From: CAVZBW01 sp963778465
Lineage (GTDB): Bacteria; Actinomycetota; Acidimicrobiia; Acidimicrobiales; RAAP-2
DNA length: 64,000 nt
Direction of reading: 5' to 3'
Assembly: GCA_963778465.1 (NCBI GenBank)
Contig: CAVZUK010000002.1
Location: 1,116,001 to 1,180,000, forward strand
Below the pieces are notes generated by a model. It worked only from the letters and a program-made list of their open reading frames with translations, was not told the DNA's origin and did no database searches. This document shows, in pieces, positions 52,790-61,924 of the stretch (position 1 is the stretch's first letter; each line of letters starts with the position of its first letter). Made by a program: the position numbers and the translations under genes.

Positions 52790-53212
52790 TCACGACCGGC
52801 GTTCGAGCAGCACCACCGGGATCTGCCGGATGCCCTCGGTCTTCTCCTCGTACTCCGCGAAGCCGGGCATGAGCTGCTTTTGGCGCCCCCAGATCTCCTC
52901 GCGCTCCGAGCCCGCTACCTCGCGGGCGGTGACGTCGATCGTCTCGCTGCCCACCTCGACCTGGGCCTCGGGATGGGCCTCCAGGTTGAGGTACCAGTGC
53001 GGGTCGTGCGGGCCGCCGGCCTTCGACGCGAAGATCGCGAACGAGGTGCCGACGGGTTGGTAGGCGAGGGGGTTCACCCGCTCGGTCCCGGTCTTCGCGC
53101 CGCGGTGGTGAAGGAGCAGCAGGGGCGCGCCCTCGAACGCACCGCCGACCTTGCCCTCGTTGGCTCGGAACTCGTCGATGATCTGCGTGTTGAAGTCTGC
53201 CGGTCCGGACAC
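52790..53212 (-). CDS. F420-dependent nitroreductase-type (DDN-like) protein
   Basis: A 140-residue split-barrel flavin/deazaflavin reductase of the DDN type. Motifs are LLLLHHRGAKTGTERVNPL near residue 31, the F420-binding GGPHDPHWYLNLEAHPEA near residue 66, and GFAEYEEKTEGIRQIPVVLL at the C-terminus. Its presence suggests the organism makes F420. GTG at 53212 with GGGAGG upstream. Confidence 0.87.
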   Translation of the reverse strand: MSGPADFNTQIIDEFRANEGKVGGAFEGAPLLLLHHRGAKTGTERVNPLAYQPVGTSFAIFASKAGGPHDPHWYLNLEAHPEAQVEVGSETIDVTAREVAGSEREEIWGRQKQLMPGFAEYEEKTEGIRQIPVVLLERRS

Positions 53213-53241
53213 GGTCCTCCCTTTCCGTCGTGTCTTCGACC

Positions 53242-54045
53242 CTACCCGCCCTGCTTGACCCGGCCTCTCAGGGCGAGCAGCGCCAGGGTCATGCTCACCG
53301 CGCCGATCCCGGCCAGAGCGGCGAGGCCCTCCAGGAGAGCCGAGGCCTGCCAACCGGTGGCGATCAGCGACCGGAGCGCCCCGAGCAGGTACGTGACCGG
53401 GTTGTACGTGGCGATCGTCGAGAACCATCCGGTGAGCGCTTGCTTGGGGGCGATGGCGTCGCTCAGGAAGAACAGCGGGAAGAACACGACGAAGGAGGCG
53501 TTGACGGCCGCGGGGCTGGCGGTCTTGAGGGCGACGGCATAGGGAAACCCGGTGAAGACGAGACCCCAGATCGCGGAGAACCCGACGAACGCCAGCACTC
53601 CCGGTGCTCCCGTGGCGAAGCGCACGCCGACCGCGTAGCCGATCGCGAGAACCGGGACGCACAGGGCCACGATCACCACGACGTCGGCCACCATGAGCCC
53701 GAGCAGCAGGGCGACGCGGCGGATCGGTGTCATGCAGAGCCGGTCGAAGTACCCGGATTGGATGTCAGTGACGAGGATGGGAGCACGTGACATGCCGGTC
53801 ACGGCGAAGGCAATGGCCATCGGGAGGAGAAAGGCCTTGTAGCTGAACTCCAGCGATCCCTGGGCCAGGTTCTGCAGCGCGCCGATGTTGGTCATGTAGA
53901 AGAAGGCCGGCACGAAGACCGCCGGCAGCACGGCCATGGGCTCCCTCGGGATCTGGCGCAGGGCACGACCGGCGACCGTGCAGAGGTCCCGCAGGAACCC
54001 CGCCTCGCGGGCGCGGATCTCGCCGGCGACGACGATGGTGGTCAC
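53242..54045 (-). CDS. ABC-2 type transporter permease
   Basis: A 267-residue exporter permease with about six helices, PREPMAVLPAVFVPAFFYM in the N-terminal part, SGYFDRLCMTPI near residue 98 (ATPase-contact helix) and NPVTYLLGALRSL near the end. GTG at 54045 overlaps the ATPase stop (GTGA). It forms a drug- or lipid-type exporter with the ATPase, likely under the adjacent TetR regulator. Confidence 0.88.
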   Translation of the reverse strand: MTTIVVAGEIRAREAGFLRDLCTVAGRALRQIPREPMAVLPAVFVPAFFYMTNIGALQNLAQGSLEFSYKAFLLPMAIAFAVTGMSRAPILVTDIQSGYFDRLCMTPIRRVALLLGLMVADVVVIVALCVPVLAIGYAVGVRFATGAPGVLAFVGFSAIWGLVFTGFPYAVALKTASPAAVNASFVVFFPLFFLSDAIAPKQALTGWFSTIATYNPVTYLLGALRSLIATGWQASALLEGLAALAGIGAVSMTLALLALRGRVKQGG

Positions 54046-54989
54046 CGGCCGACCTCCTCCAGCTCGATGTGCGAGCCGGTCATCTCCAGGAAGACGTCGT
54101 CCAGGGTCGGCATCCGCAGCACGATGCTCCTCACCCGGAACCGGCTGTGCTCGAGCGCCGTCGCGACACCACTCAGGGCGGCGGCGGCATCCGGGCTCGT
54201 CACGGTGACCGTCCCACGGTCGGTCGTGACGCCGGACACCCCGTCCATGAGGCGGATGCGGTCGAGAACCTCGGCATCCTCCCCGTCGACGTCGGCGACG
54301 ATGAGGTCGTGCCCCACGGTGCGCTTCAGTTGCTCCGGCGTGCCCTCGGCGACCAGCCGCCCTTGCGAGATGATCCCGACCCGGTCGGCCAGGGTGTCGG
54401 CCTCCTCCAGGTACTGGGTGGTGAGGAAGATGGTGATGCCGAGTTGGCGGTTGAGCCTCCGCACCTCGGCCCACACCCGGGCGCGGCTCTCGGGGTCGAG
54501 ACCGGTCGTCGGCTCGTCGAGGAAGAGCACCTCGGGGTTGTGGACGAGGGCCGCGGCGAGATCGAGCCGGCGCTTCATGCCCCCCGAATAGGTGCCGATC
54601 CGCCGGTCGATGGCGTCGCCGATCGCGACGAGGTCCAGCACCTCGCCGACGCGTCGCCGGACCTCTCTCGCTCGGAGGCCGTAGAGGCGGCCCTGGAGGG
54701 CGAGCAGCTCGCGGCCGCTCTGCCGGTCGTCGAGCGCCGCCTCTTGGAGGGCGACGCCGATGCGGAGCCGGACCTCCTGCGGTCGTTCGACGACATCGCG
54801 GCCGGCCACCACGGCGCGGCCTCCGCTCGGCCGCAGCAACGTGCACAGCATCCTGATGAGGGTGGTCTTCCCGGCCCCGTTGGGCCCGAGGAAGCCGTAG
54901 ATCTCGCCGGCTCGAACGGCCAGATCCACCCCGTCGACGGCCGCGTTGGAGCCGAACCATCGCACGAGGCCCTGCGTGCTGACCGCCAT
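54042..54989 (-). CDS. ABC transporter ATP-binding protein (DrrA type)
   Basis: A 315-residue ATPase. Walker A is GPNGAGKTT near residue 38, the Q-loop VALQEAALDD, signature TYSGGMKRRLDLA near residue 137, Walker B VLFLDEPTTGLDP near residue 157, and the switch histidine position reads LTTQYLEEADTLAD. The late LDDVFLEMTG motif marks the DrrA/daunorubicin-resistance group. ATG at 54989. Divergent from the TetR gene at 55141. Confidence 0.9.
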   Translation of the reverse strand: MAVSTQGLVRWFGSNAAVDGVDLAVRAGEIYGFLGPNGAGKTTLIRMLCTLLRPSGGRAVVAGRDVVERPQEVRLRIGVALQEAALDDRQSGRELLALQGRLYGLRAREVRRRVGEVLDLVAIGDAIDRRIGTYSGGMKRRLDLAAALVHNPEVLFLDEPTTGLDPESRARVWAEVRRLNRQLGITIFLTTQYLEEADTLADRVGIISQGRLVAEGTPEQLKRTVGHDLIVADVDGEDAEVLDRIRLMDGVSGVTTDRGTVTVTSPDAAAALSGVATALEHSRFRVRSIVLRMPTLDDVFLEMTGSHIELEEVGR

Positions 54990-55082
54990 GGGCCCCGACG
55001 AAGGCCGGGGCCGGTCTCGGAGCAGCAGAGCGCCGTGTCGGTCGGCGCCGTGCCGGGCGTCCTCATACCGACCACCATTCTG

Positions 55083-55098
55083 CATACTTGAGAGTATG
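55083..55098. promoter_or_regulatory. Operator-like palindrome between ABC exporter and TetR
   Basis: CATACT-TGAG-AGTATG, a perfect 6+6 inverted repeat centred in the divergent gap, 42 bases before the TetR start. A natural TetR binding site by position and symmetry. Confidence 0.6.
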
Positions 55099-55140
55099 TG
55101 CTATCCTGGCCGGTAGCGCAAGTGCGATGACCCAAGTGCG

Positions 55141-55776
55141 ATGAGCATCGAACCCCTGACACCGCAACGGCGGCGCGAGCAGACCCGCGAATACCTGCTG
55201 CGGGCCGCTGCGCAGGTCTTCGCCGAGCGCGGCTTCCATGGCGCCTCGCTCGACGACGTCGCGTCGGTCGCCGGCTTCACCAAGGGGGCCGTCTACTCGA
55301 ACTTCAAGGGCAAGGACGATCTGTTCCTGGCGCTGCTCGAGTTGCGTTTCGAGGAGGAGATGCGATCGCTGCGGGCCATCCTCGAGGCGACCGAGGAACC
55401 CGCGACACAACTGCCGGCCTTGGTCGACCTCCTTCGGCAGCAGTTCGACGCGGCGGAGAGCGACTGGGGCACGCTCTTTCAGGAATTCTGCGTGTACGCG
55501 ATGCGCAACCCCGAGGCCAGGGACAAGCTCGCGGCGTTCGAGCGGGCCGACGTCAAAGCCGTCGCGGGGATCATTTCCGCCGAGCGCGAACGGCACGGTC
55601 TCGAGGCGCTCGAATCGCCGCAGCACACCGCCCGCATCGTCGTCGCCCTGACCCGGGGGCTCTTCATGATGCGCCTGATCGACAGCGACGCCGTGGACGG
55701 GGCCCTCCTCGAGGCGGCTCTGGCGTTCATCGCCCGTGCGATGACTGCGCCGGAGGACTCCCCGCCGGATCGGTGA
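55141..55776 (+). CDS. TetR family transcriptional regulator
   Basis: A 211-residue regulator with helix-turn-helix ASLDDVASVAGFTKGAVYSNF around residues 36-56 followed by KGKDDLFLAL. The C-terminal helical domain fits TetR efflux regulators. It is divergent from an ABC exporter and a perfect palindrome lies between them, so repression of the exporter is the likely role. Confidence 0.87.
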   Translation: MSIEPLTPQRRREQTREYLLRAAAQVFAERGFHGASLDDVASVAGFTKGAVYSNFKGKDDLFLALLELRFEEEMRSLRAILEATEEPATQLPALVDLLRQQFDAAESDWGTLFQEFCVYAMRNPEARDKLAAFERADVKAVAGIISAERERHGLEALESPQHTARIVVALTRGLFMMRLIDSDAVDGALLEAALAFIARAMTAPEDSPPDR

Positions 55777-56038
55777 CCGGGAGGGCGTCGCACCCCCCGG
55801 GCCCGGCGCGATCCGGGCCATAATCGACGAACATGCCCTCCGTGCCCGAATCCGAGCGAGAGCTGCCGCGCCGACGTGGCCATCACGGCCACCGCCGGGG
55901 GAGAGGGGGGGCCCGCAGCCGACAGGGGTTGCCTTCACGATCCGACCCACGCGGGTGCGGGCCCTCGACACGAGCGGTCGGGGGACGCTTGGTGGTCGCG
56001 GAGAACCTCTTCCTCGCTGTCGCTCAGGGTGTGGGCCG

Positions 56039-56821
56039 ATGACCACGGTCTCCGTCGAGGTGCCGAGCGATCATGTGCGCGTCCTGCGCCTCGACCGCCC
56101 GGAGCGGCTCAACGCGCTCACGTTCGAGTTGGTCGCCGACCTCCACGATGCCCTCGACGCGGTTGCTGCGGTCCAAGCGTGCAAGGTGGTGGTGCTCACC
56201 GGGGCCGGTCGCGGCTTCTGCGCGGGCCTCGACTTGAAGGACTGGGGCGATCCGCCGGAGCCGGGAGGCCACCGGCACATGCCGGTCGGCACGACCGGAC
56301 AGGCGTTCATGGCCAACCTCACCCAGCACCTCCGGGCCACGCCACAGATCGTGGTGGCCGCAGTGAACGGTCCGGCGGTCGGCGGCGGCCTGTCGTTGGC
56401 ACTGGCCTGCGACCTGCGCCTGGCCTCGACGTCGGCGTCGTTCTGCTCGGCGTTCATCAAGACCGGGCTGACCGGGACCGACATCGGGATCAGCTACCTC
56501 CTTCCCCGACTGATCGGCGCGGCCAGGGCCTTCGACCTGATGGTCACCGGAAGGACCATCGATGCCGATGCGGCCGAGCGCATGGGTGTGGTGTCGAGGG
56601 TCCTGCCGTCCGACCGTTTCGACGACGCCGTGCTCGAGGTGGCCGACGAGATCGCCGCCTACACTTCCGTCGGCCTGCGCATGACCAAGGAGGTCATGTG
56701 GGCCAACCTCGACACGCCGAGCATGGCCGCCTGCATCGCTCTCGAGAACCGGAACCAGGACCTGGCGAATCGCAGCGCCGAGGTGCAGGAGTACATGCGG
56801 GGCTACCGCAGCCGCATCTGA
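56039..56821 (+). CDS. Enoyl-CoA hydratase/isomerase family protein
   Basis: A 260-residue crotonase-fold enzyme: GRGFCAGLDLKDW near residue 60 and NGPAVGGGLSLALACD near residue 112 form the oxyanion hole, with AFIKTGLTGTD later in the active-site region. It starts a run of acyl-CoA genes. The ATG at 56039 gives the normal family N-terminus. Probable hydratase or isomerase of an unsaturated acyl-CoA. Confidence 0.87.
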   Translation: MTTVSVEVPSDHVRVLRLDRPERLNALTFELVADLHDALDAVAAVQACKVVVLTGAGRGFCAGLDLKDWGDPPEPGGHRHMPVGTTGQAFMANLTQHLRATPQIVVAAVNGPAVGGGLSLALACDLRLASTSASFCSAFIKTGLTGTDIGISYLLPRLIGAARAFDLMVTGRTIDADAAERMGVVSRVLPSDRFDDAVLEVADEIAAYTSVGLRMTKEVMWANLDTPSMAACIALENRNQDLANRSAEVQEYMRGYRSRI

Positions 56822-56852
56822 TCGCGGCTCCGGCACGATCGAAAGGTGTGAC

Positions 56853-57623
56853 ATGGACCGCGACAAGCTGCAATCGCTGCACGACCTGACCGGCCGTGTG
56901 GCCATCGTGACGGGTGGGACGCGGGGGATCGGTCGCGCCATCGCCGAGGGCCTCGTCGCATCGGGAGCGAAGGTCGCCGTCGCGAGCCGCAAGCCGGACG
57001 CCTGTGCGGAGACCGAGGAGCACCTGCGCGCCATGGGCGGGGAGGCGCTGGGCGTGCCCACCCACATGGGAGACGTCGATGCGCTCGGTAACCTCGTCGA
57101 TCGCACGGTCGAGCGGTTCGGCGGGCTGGACATCGTCGTCAACAACGCCGCCAACGCCCTCGCCCTGCCGATCGGTCAGCTGACCGTCGAGGGTTGGGAG
57201 AAGTCCCTCGGCGTGAACCTGAGGGGGCCGGTGTTCCTCGTCGAGCGCGCCTTGCCCCACCTGATCGAGAGTCCCCACGCCGTGATCCTGAACGTCATCT
57301 CCGCCGGGGCCTTCCTCTTTTCGGCGGACACGTCGATGTACGCCGCGGCCAAGGCCGGCCTCATGGCCATGACCCGGTCGCAGGCTTCGTCGCTCGCGAG
57401 GCACGGCATCCGCTCCAACGCCCTGGCACCGGGCACGGTCGATACCGACATGGTGCGCAACACCCCTCCCGAGCAGCAGGAGTCGATGAAGAACGCCTCC
57501 CCCATGCGACGTGCCGCCGATACCGACGAGATGGCCGCCCCCGCCCTCTTCTTGGTCTCCGACGCCTCGAGCTACATGACCGGGCAGGTCCTGCTCGTGG
57601 ACGGCGGTCTCACTCCACACTGA
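56853..57623 (+). CDS. SDR family oxidoreductase
   Basis: A 256-residue SDR with VTGGTRGIG near residue 19, NNAANALALP near residue 98, serine in VISAGAF and YAAAK as Y-x3-K, ending VDGGLTPH. ATG at 56853 follows GAAAGGTG. It probably oxidises a hydroxyacyl-CoA in the same pathway as the adjacent hydratase and thiolase. Confidence 0.88.
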   Translation: MDRDKLQSLHDLTGRVAIVTGGTRGIGRAIAEGLVASGAKVAVASRKPDACAETEEHLRAMGGEALGVPTHMGDVDALGNLVDRTVERFGGLDIVVNNAANALALPIGQLTVEGWEKSLGVNLRGPVFLVERALPHLIESPHAVILNVISAGAFLFSADTSMYAAAKAGLMAMTRSQASSLARHGIRSNALAPGTVDTDMVRNTPPEQQESMKNASPMRRAADTDEMAAPALFLVSDASSYMTGQVLLVDGGLTPH

Positions 57624-57690
57624 GCCGGCGGCCGTCACGCGGCCGTCACGCCGGCCGTCCGGCGGCCGCCCTCGACCGAAGCGCCCTCCA

Positions 57691-57710
57691 ACTGTATGCT
57701 CCCATACAGT
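57691..57710. promoter_or_regulatory. Perfect palindrome upstream of thiolase
   Basis: ACTGTATG-N4-CATACAGT, an 8+8 perfect inverted repeat with spacer CTCC, 96 bases before the thiolase ATG. Candidate operator for the MarR encoded two genes later, or for a TetR regulator. Confidence 0.6.
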
Positions 57711-57805
57711 GTTGGCCCGAGGGCGGTGTGCTGCGGGCGTTGGGACGAGACCGGTGCCCGACCCCGGTCGTCCGCGCCGAGTCGGCTCGGAGAAGGAGGA
57801 GCGAG

Positions 57806-58982
57806 ATGCGCGACGTGGTGATCACCGAGGCGGTTCGGACGCCGGTTGGCCGGCGTCACGGGGCGCTCTCCACGATGCATTCCATCGACCTGCTCGGCGC
57901 CGTCCAGAAGGAGGTCTTCTCCCGGTCGGGTGTCGATCCCTCGGAGGTGGGACAGGTCGTGGGCGGCTGCGTCGGACAAGCCGGCATGCAGGCGATGAAC
58001 GTGACCCGCAACGCCTGGCTGGCCGCGGGACTGCCGCTCGAGGTCCCGGCCACGACGGTCGACTCCGCATGCGGCTCCTCGCAGCAGGCGACCGGTCTCG
58101 CCTACTCGCTCGTGGCCTCGGGAGCCGTGGACGTGGCCGTCGGGTGCGGGGTCGAGGTGATGAGCAGGGTCCCGATGGGGTCCACCATTCCGAAGGACCC
58201 CGCGGTGGGGAAGCCCGTCAACAAGGCCTACTGGGAGCACTACGAGTTCACCTCGCAGTTCGAGGGGGCGGAGCGGATCGCGGACAAGTGGGGGATCACG
58301 CGGGACGACTGCGACCAATTCGGCAAGGTGTCGCAGGACCGGGCGGCGCGGGCATGGACCGAGGACCGGTTTTCCGGCCAGGTTCTGCCGATCGACGCAC
58401 CCGACCTGGGCGATGACGGCAAGCCGACGGGCTCGACGCACCGCGTCGCTCGGGACGAGGGACTCCGGGAGACCACGCTCGAGGGACTGGCCGCGCTCAA
58501 GCCGGTGGCCCGGCCCGACGGCGTGCATACGGCCGGGACGTCCTCACAGGTTTCGGACGGGGCCGGTGCCGTCCTCCTCATGACCCGGGAGCGTGCCGAC
58601 GCCCTGGGCCTCACCCCGCTCGCCACGATCCTCGCCGTCTGCCTGGTCGGCTGCGATCCCGTGCTCATGCTGGAGGGGCCGATCCCGGCGACTCCAAGTT
58701 GCTCGACGACAACGGCCTGTCGATCTCCGACCTCGACCTCGTCGAGATCAACGAGGCCTTTGCCTCGGTCGTCCTGGCCTGGAGCGCGAGCTCAAGCCGG
58801 ACATGGAGCGCGTCAACCCCAATGGCGGTGCCATCGCCCTCGGTCACCCTCTCGGGGGGACGGGTGCCATCCTCTTGACCAAGGCCGTCCACGAGCTGCA
58901 GCGCGCCGACGGGCAGCACGCCCTCGTGACGATGTGCTGCGGGGGAGGCCTGGGCACCGGCACGCTCCTGCGGCGGGCTTGA
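57806..58982 (+). CDS. Thiolase (acetyl-CoA acetyltransferase), two frameshifts
   Basis: A thiolase of about 390 residues when two single-base losses are corrected. The first frame gives VDSACGSSQQA with the nucleophilic cysteine near residue 91 and continues to MLEGPIPAT. Near 58687-58693 the reading moves by one base to SKLLDDNGLSISDLD and EINEAFASVVLAW. Near 58780-58784 it moves again to RELKPDMERVNPNGGAIALGH (active histidine) and LVTMCCGGGLGTG with the second cysteine, stopping at 58982. All catalytic residues survive, so the breaks may be sequencing errors. AAGGAGGAG precedes the ATG. Confidence 0.8.
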
Positions 58983-59446
58983 CGTCGTCGGTGTCCCTGC
59001 CGCTGCACGAGCTCGACTCGCCGCCGTGGCGCCGGGTCGAGTCCACCCTGATGGCCACGTCGCGCGCCATCCGTCGCGCCTACGACCTCCGGCTGGCCGG
59101 CCTCGACCTCAATCTGTCCGAGGCCAACCTCCTGGCCTTCGTGGCCGAGCACGGTCCGATGACCCAGACACAGGTGGCCGAGCGGATCGGGATGGGGCGG
59201 GCCTCCGCCGGATCGCTGATCGACGCCCTCCGCCAGCGCGCCCTGCTGGAGCGCCGCCCGGATCCCGACGACCGCCGGGCGTGGCTGGTGGCACTGACCC
59301 CTCGGGCCCGACCGCTGGTCGAGCAGGTCCGGGTCATCGACCGGCGGCTGCGGGACGAATTCGCGCGAAGGGATCGATCGATCCGAGCGCCGGCAACTCG
59401 CCCGCACCCTGCTCCGGTTGCAGGCCAACCTGGAGGTCGTCCTTGA
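58979..59446 (+). CDS. MarR family regulator, C-terminal frameshift
   Basis: A MarR-type winged-helix regulator. SEANLLAFVAEHGPMTQTQVAERIGMGRASAGSLIDAL (in parts) gives the helix-turn-helix near residues 45-80 and RRPDPDDRRAWLVALTPRA the wing. The TTG at 58979 overlaps the thiolase stop; GTG at 58991 is another start. As read the protein ends at 59446, but a one-base shift near 59366-59372 gives RSERRQLARTLLRLQANLE and a stop at 59471, the expected MarR C-terminal helix. So the gene carries an indel, probably an inserted A. Confidence 0.78.
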   Translation: MTSSVSLPLHELDSPPWRRVESTLMATSRAIRRAYDLRLAGLDLNLSEANLLAFVAEHGPMTQTQVAERIGMGRASAGSLIDALRQRALLERRPDPDDRRAWLVALTPRARPLVEQVRVIDRRLRDEFARRDRSIRAPATRPHPAPVAGQPGGRP

Positions 59447-59460
59447 GGAGGAGCGGCGCG

Positions 59461-60690
59461 ATGGCGATTGACTTCAGCCTTTCCCCCGAGCTCGAAGCGA
59501 TCCGGCTCCGGGTGCGGACGTTCGTCGACGAGGTGGTCCTACCGGCCGAGCCGGAGATCGAGGCGCTCCGCTCCTCGGATCGCGACGCGTACCGCCAACT
59601 GCTCATCTCGCTGAGGGCACGAGCCAGGGAGGCCGGCCTCTGGCTGCCCCACATGCCCGAGGAGTGGGGAGGGATGGGCCTCGGGCACGTCGAGCTCGCC
59701 ATGGTCCAGGCGGAGGCGGCCAAGGTCTCGCACGGGCCCTTCGTGCTCAATTGCCAGGCCCCCGACGAGGGCAACATGCACACGCTGTTGCACTGGGGCA
59801 CCGACGCGCAGAAGGAGCGCTACCTGCGGCCGCTGTGCGAGGGCACCGCCATGAGCTGCTTCGCCATGACCGAGCCCGAGGTTGCCGGCTCGGACCCCAC
59901 GCTCATCGCGACCTCGGCCGTGCCCGACGGGGACACCTGGGTCATCAACGGCCACAAGTGGTTCATCTCCAACGCGCGTCGGGCCCGCTTCGCCATCCTC
60001 ATCGCCCGGACCGAGGAGGATCCGGCGATGCCCCAGGCGGCCAACACGGCCTTCTTGGTGGACATCCCCTCCCCGGGGTGGAACCGCGTCCGGGAGGTGG
60101 AGACCATGCACGGGGCGACCGGTCACTCGGAGATCGTGATCGAGGACCTCGTGGTGCCGGCGTCCAACATGCTCGGTGGACGGGGGCAGGGTCACGTGCT
60201 GGGCCAGTACCGTCTGGGGCCCGCCCGGCTCGCCCACTGCATGCGCTGGATCGCCCAGGCGGAGACGGCCCTCGACATGATGGTCGACCGGTCGCTGCAC
60301 CGCTACGCGCACGGATCGCTGCTCGCGCAAAAGCAAGGCATACAGTGGATGATTGCCGACTCCACCATGGAGCTCTACCAGAGCAAGCTGATGGTGCTGC
60401 ACGCCGCCTACCGGATCGACCGCGGCCTCGACTTCCGATCCGAGGTCTCGATGGCCAAGCACTTCGTGGCCAACATGCTCAACCGGGTGATCGACCGATC
60501 CATCCAGGTGCACGGTGCCCTGGGGTACTCGACCGACACGCCCCTCGCCCACATGTACCAGCAGGCCCGGTGGGCGCGATTCGCGGACGGCGCCGACGAG
60601 GTGCACCAGATGCGCATCGCGCAGCGTTGCATCGACGCCTACCGGGACCACCACAGCACACGATCGGCGACCGGTGACCTGCCGCTCTGA
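59461..60690 (+). CDS. Acyl-CoA dehydrogenase (FadE-like)
   Basis: A 409-residue flavoprotein. FAMTEPEVAGSDP near residue 138 and WVINGHKWFISNA near residue 160 are the FAD/substrate-binding core, and QVHGALGYSTDTPLAHMYQQAR near residue 350 (shown in two parts) carries the conserved C-terminal signature. It introduces a double bond into an acyl-CoA. ATG at 59461 overlaps the corrected end of the MarR gene. Confidence 0.9.
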   Translation: MAIDFSLSPELEAIRLRVRTFVDEVVLPAEPEIEALRSSDRDAYRQLLISLRARAREAGLWLPHMPEEWGGMGLGHVELAMVQAEAAKVSHGPFVLNCQAPDEGNMHTLLHWGTDAQKERYLRPLCEGTAMSCFAMTEPEVAGSDPTLIATSAVPDGDTWVINGHKWFISNARRARFAILIARTEEDPAMPQAANTAFLVDIPSPGWNRVREVETMHGATGHSEIVIEDLVVPASNMLGGRGQGHVLGQYRLGPARLAHCMRWIAQAETALDMMVDRSLHRYAHGSLLAQKQGIQWMIADSTMELYQSKLMVLHAAYRIDRGLDFRSEVSMAKHFVANMLNRVIDRSIQVHGALGYSTDTPLAHMYQQARWARFADGADEVHQMRIAQRCIDAYRDHHSTRSATGDLPL

Positions 60691-60750
60691 GCCGAGCCGC
60701 CGAGCCGCCGAGCCGTCCCGGACCACCGACCAAGCGAGGGATGGCAACTG

Positions 60751-61920
60751 ATGGACTTCGCACTCTCACCCGAGCTCGAGCAGCTCCAATCGACAGTGCG
60801 GCGGCTCGCCCAGGACAAGGTCAAGCCCCGGGCGAGGGAGATCGACCGCACGGGCGAGTACCCGCAGGACCTCTTCGAGGTGTTCCGGGAGGCCGGGCTT
60901 CTCGGGTTGTGCATCCCCGACGAGTACGGGGGCGGGGGGGCGGGCATCCTCGGGCTCTCCGTCGCCATCGAGGAGGTGGCCAAGTACTCCAACACCGCGG
61001 CGCTCATGCTGCTGCTCACGAGGCTCCCGACCGGGCCGCTCATGATCGCGGGATCCGAGGAGCAGAAGCGCCGCTACCTCCCGGGCCTGGCTACCGGGTC
61101 CGTCCGTGCCGCCTTCGGCCTCTCGGAGCCCCAGGCGGGCAGCGACGTCGCGGGGATGCGGACCCGCGCCACCCCCGACGGTGGGGGTGGCTGGATCCTG
61201 GAGGGCACCAAGTGCTGGATGTCCGGGGTGCGCGAGGCGGACTGGTACACGGTGTTCGCGAAGACGGGCGACCCCACGAGCCGCGCCCACGATGCCATCA
61301 CGGCCTTCATCGTCGAGCGGGCCTGGGAGGGGGTCGAGGTCGGCCGGACCGACCACAAGATGGGCGTGCACGGCATCGACACGGGGGAGCTGCTGCTCCA
61401 AGGCGTCCGGGTGCCCCCGGAGAACGTCATCGGCGAGGTGGGGGGCTTCCGCTTGGCCATGCTCGGCCTCAACGCCATGCGTCCGGTCGTCGCGGCGCGG
61501 GGGATCGGCCTCGCCGAGGGGGCCCTCATGTACGCCACCGACTACGTGAAGGAGCGCCAGGCGTTCGGCAAGACGATCGCGGACTTCCAGGGCATCCAAT
61601 GGGAGATCGCCAAGTGCGCCGTCGACATCGAGGCGGCCCGTCTGTTGACCTACCGGGCTGCCTGGCTGGCGGACCAGGGCTCGTTCACCAAGGAGTGGGT
61701 GCCGTACCTGTCGATGGCCAAGTACCACACGACCGAGCTCGCGGTGCGGGCCTCGGGCCTGGCCGTGCAGCTCCTCGGCGCCGCCGGGTACATGGAGGAC
61801 CACCCGGCCGAGATGTGGTACCGGGACGCCAAGCAGCTGACCATCGTGGAGGGCACGAGCCAGGTGCAGCTCGGACTGATCGCGCGGGGCGTGCTGGACG
61901 GCGACCTGTGGTGGGACTGA
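60751..61920 (+). CDS. Acyl-CoA dehydrogenase
   Basis: A 389-residue acyl-CoA dehydrogenase. FGLSEPQAGSDVAGM near residue 124, WMSGVREADWYTVFAKT near residue 155, YVKERQAFGKTIADFQGIQ near residue 265 and the catalytic glutamate region IVEGTSQVQ near residue 370 are all present. The last motif matches the true Glu base position. ATG at 60751. Its proximity to the first dehydrogenase suggests two steps or two chain lengths. Confidence 0.92.
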   Translation: MDFALSPELEQLQSTVRRLAQDKVKPRAREIDRTGEYPQDLFEVFREAGLLGLCIPDEYGGGGAGILGLSVAIEEVAKYSNTAALMLLLTRLPTGPLMIAGSEEQKRRYLPGLATGSVRAAFGLSEPQAGSDVAGMRTRATPDGGGGWILEGTKCWMSGVREADWYTVFAKTGDPTSRAHDAITAFIVERAWEGVEVGRTDHKMGVHGIDTGELLLQGVRVPPENVIGEVGGFRLAMLGLNAMRPVVAARGIGLAEGALMYATDYVKERQAFGKTIADFQGIQWEIAKCAVDIEAARLLTYRAAWLADQGSFTKEWVPYLSMAKYHTTELAVRASGLAVQLLGAAGYMEDHPAEMWYRDAKQLTIVEGTSQVQLGLIARGVLDGDLWWD

Positions 61921-61924
61921 GCCG

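Noticed and set aside
57194..59446. A 750-codon frame that appears to fuse an SDR shadow, thiolase and MarR
   Set aside because: It results from frameshifts in the thiolase gene; the catalytic C-terminus of the thiolase is in other frames and the MarR is a separate gene.
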